Source: Phoronis ovalis
Lineage: Eukaryota > Phoronida > Phoronidae
DNA length: 15,351 nucleotides
Direction: 5' to 3'
NCBI GenBank assembly: GCA_028565635.1
Contig: JAOXYB010028044.1
Span: 1-15,351, forward strand
Shown here: positions 1 through 9,100 of the stretch, piece by piece
Numbering within the stretch: the first letter of the stretch is position 1
Layout: every line of letters begins with the position of its first letter
Translations under genes and position numbers: made by a program
Notes under the pieces: model-generated
Seen by the model: only the letters and a program-made list of their open reading frames with translations
Databases searched by the model: none
What the model was told of the DNA's origin: nothing

Positions 1-35
1 GTATACAATCCAAATCCAAAATTTTCAACTCGGCT

Positions 36-77
36 GCACACCCCCACCAAAAAATAACCTGAGTACCCCCCCCGGGG
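36..77. repeat. Copy 1 of a dispersed GCACACCCC...CCCGGG segment
   Basis: This segment runs GCACACCCCCACCA, an A/T-rich stretch, GAGTACC and then a C-run ending in CCCGGG. The same order of blocks recurs at 2977-3016 (GCACACCCCTACCA, T-rich stretch, AAGTACCACCCCGGG). Two such matches in an AT-rich window are unlikely by chance, so both are probably fragments of one interspersed element. I do not recognise the family, and no element ends are visible. Confidence 0.55.
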
Positions 78-114
78 GCTACACAGTACATGGCTTTCAA
101 TGCAACGTTTTTGG

Positions 115-394
115 ATGGCAGCCATTCAATTACAAGATGGCCACCAAACTTGTTTCATCTTAAGAACCCAACAAACATTTTAATTATGATTGAAGTTTTG
201 TTGAAATCGATTAAGTATTTTCCGAGTTCAATATCAAATAATATGTTTTCACATGGCAACCATTTTGAAACCAAAATGTCCGTCAGCTTTTTCACTTCCT
301 ACTTTCATCTCTAGAATCTATACCAAACATTTTAATCTAAGATTTGTTGAAATCGGTCTAGTAATTTCAAAGTTATCAAAGAATATGTTTTGTG
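115..394. repeat. Diverged two-unit tandem repeat, about 140 bp per unit
   Basis: Unit A covers about 115-252 and unit B about 253-394. Both begin ATGGCARCCATT, both carry CAAACATTTTAAT followed by TTGTTGAAATCG (198-209 and 344-355), and both end with AATATGTTTT. The spacing of matching blocks is 138-146 bp. Repeats with an ATGGC..CCATTTTG start and a GAAATCG..AGTTAT tail are, as I recall, frequent in molluscan genomes. The open frame at 90-314 lies inside this repeat and is not a gene. Confidence 0.7.
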
Positions 395-485
395 ACTGAG
401 TGAGTGAATGAGTGAGTGAGTGAGTGAGTGAGTGAATGAGTGAGTGAGTGAATGAGTGAGCGAGTGAGCGAGTGAGCGAGTGAAA
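391..485. repeat. (TGAG)n microsatellite
   Basis: About 22 tetranucleotide units, mostly GAGT, with interspersed GAAT and, at the 3' end, GAGC variants. It follows directly on unit B of the preceding tandem repeat, as a microsatellite tail often does on an interspersed element. On the minus strand it reads as a Ser-Leu-Thr-His string, which accounts for the 88-codon open frame at 318-584. That frame should not be annotated as a protein. Confidence 0.9.
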
Positions 486-2592
486 AGTATTATGCCAGAC
501 TGTGTCTTCCAACTTTGTTGTTGGAAGCCATAACAACGATTTAATTCTGGCCCTAGCCAATTTTATACAGAAACTTTCAAACACGTTATGGGTTTATTAT
601 ATGATATACTGATCGTAATTAGCGTGAATAATTTATAATTTATGTTTTCGATCGTTGTAAGTTTGCTTCATAATTCTTAAAGTACAAGCTGGTTATAGTT
701 AAAACTAAAATACGACAATTAATTACAATACAAATGTGAATTATAATTTAAAAAAACACGATAGATACAGATAATTCAAATTTAATATTATTAAAATATT
801 AAGACTAAATGTGCAGATATGGGCACATCAGACTAAACGACAAATACTGATAGCCACCTAAATCAAGTCTTAGTTGTGCACCAGTTAATTTCTGATTTTA
901 CTGATTTTGTATATGTTTTATTAATAAAGTAAACAAACACAGCAAACTGAATAATTCAAATATTTTTGTTATAGACAAACGTTTATATGATCCGTGTATT
1001 TAGTAAGCTTACTTGTAGATTTCAGGCTTCCAAAATTCATGATTATAAACTTATGTCCAACAAAACGTTTGATTATTGTTATCTGCACCGGTAGCCGCCA
1101 TGGAGCGATTAAGCCGCAAGTCGAATGTGTATTCAGATAGAAAAGTACTTTTTAATAAACAAAATATTCTCCCAGTTCTCATAAATATTATAAAGATTTT
1201 ATATTTAGACGTAACGATTATTAAGCCCACTTCAATTATTGAAAAACAATAATTTTCTACTTCATATCCTCATTTACTTGGTAAGATAAAATCAAATACT
1301 AGAAGCTCAAATAAATATGCCCGTATAATCATACTTGGGCATCCCAATTTGGAACATCATATACCTATAATAACCTCTTACTCGGTATGGACATCACAGT
1401 ACAACTCAGCAGTTGATCTGCTGTGGTGCGGTGAAAGAACATTCAAAATCAATGTGAACTGTTGATTCAGTAAAATAATATCAGCAATTATAAAATAGGT
1501 TAAATTTTAATATTTCCCAATTGAACGTAGATTAAATTCGTGCAAATATTTATTTTAAGAAAGAAAATATTCACCCAATATCCATAAAATAATAGCCCCT
1601 GAAAAAGTTACGAAAATTACACCGCACACTGGCTGTGTAACGTTACGTGAAAATATTTGGATTAAGAACAGGTGATTTTTATGAATTTAGTAAACATTAA
1701 ACCGCCTAGCCGTTGTTTTTATTGCCTATTACCTACAGCAAGTTCTAATAATAAAATATTGCCACTGGCACACAATTCTACATAATAGTTAATGTAAAAA
1801 ACGGCAATTGTTACTCGCCTTAGTGTCTCTTTGCTATTGCATTGTAGAAATGTGTGTAATTCAACGCAGTATTAGAATAAACGTGTTTAAAAGTCTGTTG
1901 TGGGACCAACCATTATTCGCATGTAATATATTGACAATTCGGCAATCCATGCAAGTAAGCCTATATACAGTATTAGGCACCTGTCCTTGTATTACGTCGA
2001 CACTGTGAATATGACGGTGCATGTTGCTTTTCAATTGATGACAATAAATGCATTATCTGAAGCCCTCTGCTAAATTCAGTTGAATTTATATAATACGAAG
2101 AACGATGCAATATGCTCAATATCGTGGTGTGTGGATTTTTTTGTTGGATAATTTAGCCATATGTGACGTTACACATTATATGTAAATCTAGATGAATGAT
2201 TCCATTATTGTTGTCGTAACCATTAATTACTATTAATTTCCCAGCCCATAGACTTGTGACTTCAATTCTTTCGTAAAGTTGTACTGATCGAATTCTGATA
2301 TGCAAATAATTACTTCGGTAAGATATATAAATATTAACGCTGTGTTTACCTTGAACTGTTCAAATAAGTGCGATAATACATTCGTTGTATGTATAATTAT
2401 AAAAATATCCGACAATACTAAGGGTCACGTCTCATTGCAGAAATGGGGATCTGACTATATATCAAACGAATCTAATATACCTTTATGACACAAGAATAAG
2501 TCAGATATGCAGTTTAAAGTTTATTATATATGCTTATTAAAATACATTTATACAATGCAGTATAAACAAAGAGACTATTCATTTAATGCAGT
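486..2592. other. AT-rich intergenic stretch, no gene recognised
   Basis: Only short chance-like frames are visible in these 2.1 kb. The 66-codon frame at 1808-2008 starts with TTG rather than ATG and resembles nothing I know. The overlapping frames at 2233-2415 (minus) and 2300-2488 (plus) share low-complexity AT-rich sequence. The one local exception is a CpG-richer patch near 1085-1140 that holds an ATG in an ideal Kozak context, treated separately. No tRNA or terminal inverted repeats were found by eye. Confidence 0.5.
1100..1252 (+). other. Short ATG frame in a strong Kozak context, status unknown
   Basis: GCCGCCATGG surrounds the ATG at 1100-1102, a near-perfect vertebrate-style Kozak context. 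The frame runs 50 codons, opening MERLSRKSNVYSDRKV, and stops at TAA 1250-1252. The first 16 codons sit in a patch richer in G+C and CpG than its surroundings; the rest is AT-rich and looks like intron or intergenic sequence. It could be the first coding exon of an unrelated gene, an exon relic, or chance. I see no clear donor site, with GTACTT after GAAAA being weak, and I do not recognise the protein. Confidence 0.2.
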
Positions 2593-2692
2593 TTGATTAA
2601 ATATCTAGTTATTTCAGGCCCGGTGGGTACTGCCATTCGAAGTCACTACATATATGTGCTGCCTAATAGGCCCCCTTTTTTCAGCTCCAACA

Positions 2693-2957
2693 TTTACCAC
2701 AGGGTATGTTTTTCACGCTTCTTAAAGCTTTATTTACCACAGGGTATACGTTTCTTGTTGGATTTTTACCACAGGGTATATTTTTCAAAAAATATTCGTT
2801 TACCACAGGGTGTATTTCTTGGAAAACGCATTTACGACAGGTATGAAAAATTAATGTTCGTAAATTTTTCCATATTTATTAACCACAGGGTAACTATTTC
2901 TGGAGAGTTATTTACTACACGGTATATTTTTTGTGATCTTCATTTACCACAGGGTCA
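2693..2957. repeat. Array of eight spaced TTTACCACAGGGTAT motifs
   Basis: Motif copies start at about 2693, 2733, 2765, 2799, 2831, 2879, 2911 and 2943. Copies 1-3 are identical over 15 nt and copies 4 and 8 match except at the end. Copy 5 (TTTACGACAGGTAT), copy 6 (AACCACAGGGTAA) and copy 7 (TTTACTACACGGTAT) are degenerate. Steps are mostly 32-34 nt, with 40 between copies 1 and 2 and about 48 between copies 5 and 6. The 17-25 nt between motifs are T-rich and only loosely alike. This is a minisatellite-like array with a conserved core, not a CRISPR array. It creates the 152-codon open frame at 2593-3051, which I reject as a gene. Confidence 0.8.
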
Positions 2958-2976
2958 GGGTTTTTTACCCTGGGCC

Positions 2977-3016
2977 GCACACCCCTACCAATTTTTCTGT
3001 CAAGTACCACCCCGGG
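2977..3016. repeat. Copy 2 of a dispersed GCACACCCC...CCCGGG segment
   Basis: This partner of the 36-77 segment starts 20 nt after the last TTTACCACAGGGT motif and shares GCACACCCC, ACCA, AGTACC and CCCGGG in the same order. Its position at the 3' edge of the motif array suggests that the array is an internal part of the same interspersed element, of which 36-77 is a second terminal fragment. Confidence 0.55.
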
Positions 3017-4422
3017 ATTTCAGGGCACCATCCATATTTCTCCAGAAATAATCGGCATATATACGGAAATAATTATATTCAAAGCAAACAAGCAACCCAA
3101 GAGAAATAGGAGGAGGGGAGATGGGTGGACGACCCCGAAAGAAACCCGGGAAAGAAAGCTGCAGGATCTGATAATAGACGGAAATAACATACAACAAGAT
3201 CCATGGAGCGAGTGATTGGGTATAGGGTTCTATGTGTTCTGATTGGTCGGTTGCCCGGAATCTAAACCCGCCTTGATCTCGTGTCATAAATATGGTCACT
3301 GCAAGTATTCGTAACCTGCTTTTGAACGACTCGGGCATCTTAACTTGTGTCCATTCACGCACTCTTAAAGCCGGCACGTAACAACTTAGGGCTAGCTATG
3401 GGCCGCTAAATAGTCTCGCCCACTGTGTTAAGGTTGATATGCCGGAAGGTTTTCCGAGAAAACTATTCTCAAGATACATGTTAATGAAATATGAAAGCAG
3501 ATCCCATGCTTGTTATTTGTGGGACTAACATACTAAGAATGAATGATTGTATCATAATGATATTAGTGTGGTTTGTTATTGTCTCAAGTTTAGTCAGGTT
3601 TGATCTTAAGATCATAGTATTATTTAAAAAAACTCGTCAATTATTTTTGTAAGAAGGACTTATTGGATAGTTTGTCGAAATTTTTTATTCAACGAAATTG
3701 TCCAAAATGATATTTATATTCGACTACTTAAATTCCTAAAAATCACTGTAAGTTACAGCTGAAGCGACAGAAATAGAAATGTTTTATCATGATTTTGCCT
3801 ATAAACTATGTATTTTTACATTTGCGAATTTGTAATTTAATTTATTGGTAAAGACCCCCGAGAAGGAAAATTTGGTTAATTATAATTTTCGCGTACACGT
3901 GTCGTTATCTTTCGGCGAGATGTGGGTCCATTTCCCGTTTTAACGTGCTTGTTGCCAACGTTACTTTCAATTTCTAGACACAATGAGAATATCGTAACAT
4001 TTTATATTTACATACATGTTCTAAAATAGATCGTAGATTAAGTTTTGTTTGTAGTTATTATCTGTCAAGACGTCGTTAGCTCCCCCTAAGATACAGGTGT
4101 GTACATACAGCTTAATGGAAGCTCGAATGGAAGTGTGTCAGTATGTGGAAACTGAAGGGCAGATATTAGATATACTGTATTGTCATAGTTAATGAAGACC
4201 AAAGGCGTCAATGTATTTTATATGATCAAAATTGAATTAAATGAGTACTTTATATGAAGAAAATGCAATCAATGCTGATCTAAAAAAATATCAAATTATT
4301 AACCAGTGATAATTAATAATAAATAATAACTCACTGATGGTTCGGCTTTATAACTAAAACTAATATAATACCCACGAAAAATAGCGGTTTCGTGGCACCA
4401 GTCATATTTGATTCAACACACA
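3017..4422. other. Intergenic stretch with a GC-richer block, no gene recognised
   Basis: The part at about 3080-3460 is richer in G+C than most of the window and contains GATTGG twice (inverted CCAAT, near 3214 and 3240). A 125-codon minus frame at 3000-3377 crosses it, but its translation shows no domain or signal I recognise. Its 3' end runs into the neighbouring repeat, so I do not call it a gene. From 3460 to 4422 the sequence is AT-rich, with nothing recognisable apart from an E-box-like CAGGTGTG at 4094-4101. Confidence 0.45.
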
Positions 4423-4579
4423 CACGTGGGTAAATTGGAAGAAAGTAAATAGTAATAGAAACTGAGCTGTGTTTCTACGTGGGTCTCATGATACCTTCTG
4501 ATTGGCAGTATAATCTCTTGACAACTGTGAAGGCTTGGGCATGCGCAATTTCACTTTAAAGTAGGCGTGTGTCGAAGGG
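4423..4579 (+). promoter_or_regulatory. Proximal promoter of the prohormone gene
   Basis: Upstream of the core promoter there is CTGATTGG at 4498-4505, an inverted CCAAT box of the NF-Y type (CCAATCAG) about 110 nt before the predicted start. GCATGCGCA at 4539-4547 resembles an NRF-1 half-site. ACGTGGGT occurs twice, at 4424-4431 (where it overlaps a CACGTG E-box) and at 4477-4484, 53 nt apart. The CCAAT call is the strongest because its position is typical. The others are motif matches only. Confidence 0.5.
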
Positions 4580-4614
4580 TATAATAGGGATACTGACATT
4601 TACCTAGTTCAGTT
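4580..4614 (+). promoter_or_regulatory. TATA + initiator core promoter
   Basis: TATAATA at 4580-4586 lies 31 nt upstream of the A of TTCAGTT (4608-4614), which matches the invertebrate TCAGT initiator. With A4611 as +1, the TATA-like box is at -31 to -25, the standard spacing. A second A/T run, ATATATATAG at 4631-4640, could serve a weaker start near 4663. The transcript from 4611 reaches a good splice donor at 4716 without meeting an ATG, which fits a 5' leader exon. Confidence 0.6.
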
Positions 4615-4715
4615 GCGAACTGTCATCAGAATATATATAGCGTCTCAAGGAGGATTATAACATTATCATCAATATTTTAAATTTTCACTACAGCAACAAA
4701 GAAGATATTCTCCAA
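4611..4715 (+). other. Predicted non-coding 5' UTR exon (exon 1)
   Basis: The exon runs from the initiator A to CTCCAA, followed by the donor GTAAGTT at 4716-4722, which matches the U1 consensus at +1 to +6. No ATG lies in these 105 nt, so translation would start in the next exon. A short untranslated first exon separated by an intron from the signal-peptide exon is common in neuropeptide genes. The 5' end is inferred from the TATA/initiator pair and not directly observed. Confidence 0.55.
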
Positions 4716-5925
4716 GTAAGTTCCAATACGTTTTCTATAGAGCAGGAATTTTGTTTATCATTTAAGCGCAGGTAGGAAGTTATTTAATACTAGTGATTGA
4801 AAAAGGGGAAAATGAGCTTGGTGAGAAAAAAGAACCCACACTTTTATATGGACATGAAAGTTTGTTAACAATCTATATGTTTTGAACTTGTTTTGTTAAG
4901 TATTGAACAATGATTAAGAAGGCTAAGAAACTAAACCTTTATATGGACATGAAAGTTTGTTAACAATTTATATAGAAAAAAATTGGTTGCTATCCAAACG
5001 TTTTATGTTTTGAACTTGTTTTGATAAGTATTGAACAATGATTCAGAAGGCTAAGAAACTAAACCTTTATATGGACAAGAAAGTTTGTTAATGAATTTGA
5101 CGAAGAAAAAATTAGTTGTAATGCAAACGTTTTATGTTTTAAATTTGTTTTGATAAGATATAAGCAATGATTCCGAATGCTATATTTTTTTCTAAACAAG
5201 AATTACAATTAAAAAAATTATTGTATTCTCCTTTTTCCTTTTGTGTAATTCGCACATGTATGTACGGTACGTATAGCGCTTACATTTAAAAGATCCTGTA
5301 TACATTATCGAGTTGAATAATAAATGGTGTACATACAAGCCTTAAATGAACAATTGAAATATAGATACACAGACAACAACAAAAAACTACTGAATTATTA
5401 TTTCAAAGGATATAAATGCTTTTATATTCTTACTGTAACTAGTAAACTATAAATTTGGAATTGTAAATGGCACCACAAGAGAATTGTGCCCTTAAAACAA
5501 TCGATAGCGGTACAAGTCTATTATATCATTTGATTCCCTACAGAGAGAAACATCAAACACTGTTATAGTGTTACAAAGTGTTGTAAAACAGTAACCTGAT
5601 TTTGTTCCAGATATTCTAATCACTCGGCGAAAGATAAAAGTATCACAAAGTAATTCAACATGACGATATAATGCAATTTTTGCACGTTACGCTAAACCTT
5701 TCGCTTTCAAAAGTTCGACATAGTCTGAAACTGAAGCTGAAACAGGTTTCATGACCTTACAAGTCATGTAACGTTTTCGCATTGTATGCGCTTTATGGAG
5801 AAGTTTAGTTTCTACTTATTTTTTGTTTCCAGAAAAATGTGTAAAGAAATAAAGTGTTTATTTGTTTTTCCACTTGAAATTTGAAACTCTTTATTTTTTA
5901 CTGAATATGCATTCATTTGTTCTAG
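4716..5925 (+). other. Intron 1 (5' UTR intron)
   Basis: The intron begins GTAAGTT and ends TTTGTTCTAG, just before the signal-peptide exon. The end is a NAGNAG tandem acceptor (TAGCAG at 5923-5928), so the leader may vary by three nucleotides without affecting the protein. Apart from the three-unit repeat at 4841-5197, it contains only AT-rich sequence with no gene-like frame. Confidence 0.6.
4841..5197. repeat. Three-unit tandem repeat in intron 1
   Basis: Units start at 4841, 4937 and 5065, each with CTTTATATGGACA and GAAAGTTTGTTAA (unit 1 has an extra T). They continue with ATGTTTTGAACTTGTTTTG-like sequence and CAATGATTMMGAAKGCTA, and end in CTAAAC. Units 2 and 3 are 128 and 133 nt. Unit 1 is 96 nt and lacks an internal block of about 30 nt (the AGAAAAAAATTGGTTG..CCAAACGTTTT part). 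Units 1 and 2 are more alike in their shared parts than either is to unit 3. Confidence 0.85.
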
Positions 5926-6134
5926 CAGTAAAATGAAAACTGGACTTCTAGAATTATTTCTGGTGTTCGCCTGCAGTTTGGTTATAAATGCGGCTAGTAT
6001 TAAAGATATTGAAGCTTATTTAGAGAAACTAGAAGACGAAAATGAAATGTACAACACTAGAAAACAACTAGAGGACATATACAACGCTAAAAGGGGCGGA
6101 CTAGGTTGGTATTTTTCCAATCTTTTTAAACCAG
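5926..6134 (+). CDS. Exon 2: signal peptide and N-terminal peptides
   Basis: The ATG at 5933, with A at -3, opens a hydrophobic signal sequence (LLELFLVFACSLVINA) with likely cleavage after Ala20 or Ala21. Next come an acidic helix-prone stretch, a possible cleavage pair Arg43-Lys44, and a strong Lys53-Arg54 site. The frame is open to TGA 6149-6151, but the exon must end earlier. The donor CAG|GTCATA at 6134/6135 leaves one base (phase 1), which completes a Glu codon with exon 3. A second donor, CTAG|GTTGGT at 6104/6105, is also phase 1 and would drop ten residues (58-67). I prefer 6134 because of its CAG|GT context. The UTR part is 5926-5932. Confidence 0.8.
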
Positions 6135-9100
6135 GTCATAACAAATTTTGAGTGCAATCTTGATCTACTCGAATTCAATCCAAAAAGAAAACAAATTAAA
6201 CGAATTATCACTTTATATTTGTATGTTCCACTCACTGTGCAATAAGTAAAGCCAGTAACGCAGTTAACACAGATATTTTTTAATTAGGGCGCAGGTGTGC
6301 TTCTAAACAGAATCTATACAAATATGAAGAATATAACATCCGTCGCTGTTCATAAATCAGTAATAAAAGTGTCTGCCGGAATCTTCCAATGGGATTCCTT
6401 CTTTTTAAATATTAATGTTGCACAAAGTCCTAATGACTGCGAAATAAGTACCTGGGAATAAGTAATTGAACAGCGTAGGTACATGCTGTAACAAGCCCTT
6501 CAATCGATCTTAAACATAACACGTTTGAGATGCCTATCAATTGTACTCATCATTAGCCCACGCTTAGACCTCGTCACAATCTATAAGCTATTGATACATT
6601 TTGTTTTAAATTAATTAACTTGATTTAAAAGTAGTATTTGTTATTTAATTTCTTGTTTCACGCCACTAACAATTAAGAACTGTATATAAACAGTAAACTG
6701 TTACTGGACTAGCACCTTTTAGGACATGCCATACATTTTGATATAGTTAGTCGATATCTATGCAGGACGCGCAATTAATTATAGATAAGTTTATTCAGAG
6801 GCACTCTCATTTTTAGAATGATTCATTCATAAAATCCAATATCTCACAGGTTCGTCCATGTTTTGTACCTTCTGCACTGCTCAAGACTATAAAGTTGACT
6901 CTCAGACTTTTGTTCATTTCGGAATCTAGGTATCAGGATATTGGTTTCTCAAACTGCAGATAAATTGACAAGTATCCATCTTCCGTCATGTTATAATTTA
7001 CGTCATGCATACATAATTCATTTAAACCCCATCCTGCAACTTTTTGTCACTTACGAATTATACTGCGTTTATATAGCAACGTTTTAATCGACACTGAGTA
7101 AGCCTGTCTAAACAAAAGGAAGCAAGTCAGATTCAACTCTGTCATCTATTTGAGTAAACCTAGGATATAGAGTTTTATATATCCTAGAGTAAACTATGTG
7201 AACCTCAATTCGTCATTTCGAACATATCTTTTGCAAAAAATCAATATTGTCACAATCGCAATAAAATACAATAATTCACAAACAAAAAAATATGATACAT
7301 TTATTATAACATAAGTCTTAAAATATACTACATTTGTGTCGGCATTTTCGCAGTTAAAGTGTATGCACTTATTAAGAAAAATCATATCGAATGCTCCCAC
7401 GTCAGCCTGAAAAACGTATGTTATTTTGAACTGTTGAAACATTTGTTACCAACGTGAAGTGATAACATAACGATTCAAAATTTCAGAATATAATTATTCG
7501 AATGTGCCGTCTTATAGTAATATTCGCAAATCGCCGTTATAAATCCTTTCTGCCGACAATAAAAGTTCGAAGTAGTGGCTCCACGAAGACTAATGAAATA
7601 TCTCGTTTATGTATTAACTGAAAAAATGAGATAAAATGATATTGATTGTGTACATAAAGATCGAATTAGTACCCCGCACGTGCCCGCAGTGTTATACAAT
7701 GGTACAAGTGAGGATACTTGGTTTTCTTCCTTGTGGGTGATGCTCGCTGTGTGATCAAACTATGAGCTACAGTTCGGGCTATCAGTCGGCTATATATATA
7801 TGGAAACATAAATACTAGCAATTGTAAAACAAGAACTTTCACTAAAAAGGACATATTCAAATTATTGAAATTTATAGAACTGTTGGGTATTATATCCCTG
7901 ACGTTATTGAAAAATGTTTTAGCATTATTTCCACAAAAAAGTTACACATTAATACGGCTTTTAGGGAGACACGAGATCGTAGGACATGCTTTAATAACAA
8001 GGTGTAGAAAATATACAGGAAATATTAAGAGACCACAAATGTCTCCTGACGCAAGGAATAGGATGCATAATTATGACAGCTGATTCTTAGTACACTGTTG
8101 CATTATTAATTATAAAGAAAACCACTTTCTCTAGAGAACTTTCTCTGGATGCCAGGTCAGCTGCAAAATCTAACAATTCTTAAGAAGTTAACTGCTTCGT
8201 GCAAAAAATATAAACATAGTGAACTTTCGAAAAAAACTTAGATCATATTTTACACAAAAATGATGTTCAGTAATACTGTTAATAATAGTAGAAATAGTAG
8301 CTATGTTCATTTGTATATATTAGTGATCCCAGCATAAGTATCTGCTAATTAAATACAGTTCATCTTTATAGCAGACGATTGTGACATTAAAATATCAAAC
8401 CGCAAAAACCAGTAATATGTTTAAAAAAATATTTCAAAAATAAAAAAAAAATTCCAGGTTTGTAGCATGACGTACTTGTACTTGATATGTTCCTTTTAGC
8501 CGCAGCCCACGGCTTACTACAGTGTTCAGTACCTCGATCGGCTTACTATAGTGTTCAGTACCTCGGCTTACTATAGTGTTCAGTACCTCGGCTTACTATA
8601 GTGTTCAGTACCTCGGCTTACTACAGTGTTCAGTGCCGCGGCTTACTACAGTGTTCAGTACCTCGGCTTACTACAGTGTTCAGTACCTCGGCTTACTACA
8701 GTGTTCAGTACCTCGGCTTACTACAGTGTTCAGTGCCGCGGCTTACTACAGTGTTCAGTACCTCGGCTTACTACAGTGTTCAGTACCTCGGCTTACTACA
8801 GTGTTCAGTACCGCGGCTTACTACAGTGTTCAGTACATTAATTTTGGGTAGTAACAATGTCAACATGTTGTATTTTGTGGTAGAACCAAAAAAAAATCCA
8901 ATACCATTTTTTAAAAATCGAAATTTTAATTCATTTATTTTGAATTAGTGCAATTCATTAGAAGACTATGTAATAAATCAACGAGGATAAAACTGTACAA
9001 AAAATTAATTGGTGATGTATCAGAGGATAGCTGGACACGTGATGTATCAGAGGATAGCTGGACACGTGATGTATCAGAGGATAGCTGGACACGTGATGTA

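Noticed and set aside
318-584. 88-codon minus frame with Ser-Leu-Thr-His repeats
   Set aside because: It is the translation of the (TGAG)n microsatellite and flanking interspersed repeat; no gene structure supports it.
2693-2957. CRISPR-like look of regularly spaced short repeats
   Set aside because: The host is eukaryotic, the core is only about 15 nt and degenerates in several copies, spacers resemble one another in being T-rich, and there are no cas genes.
2593-3051. 152-codon + frame across the motif array
   Set aside because: The start is TTG rather than ATG, and the repeated Tyr-His-Arg-Val-type peptide simply follows the DNA repeats, whose spacing drifts out of frame.
3000-3377. 125-codon minus frame
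   Set aside because: No recognisable domain, and the 3' part overlaps the dispersed GCACACCCC...CCCGGG segment; the frame is more likely fortuitous in a GC-richer block.
5993-6094. Resemblance of the YLEKL-containing peptide to neuropeptide F
   Set aside because: It lacks the C-terminal RPRF-amide type ending and an amidation Gly before the Lys-Arg; the similarity is limited to a helical Tyr-Leu pattern.
7865-8083. 72-codon + frame with a hydrophobic start, possibly an additional prohormone exon
   Set aside because: It begins with TTG, and although TTTATAG could act as an acceptor, no suitable donor is evident before the stop.
8576-8948. Three overlapping + frames rich in SAYYSVQ-like repeats
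   Set aside because: All are readings of the 25-bp minisatellite, which lacks stops in every + frame; simultaneous openness in three frames indicates repeat artefact.
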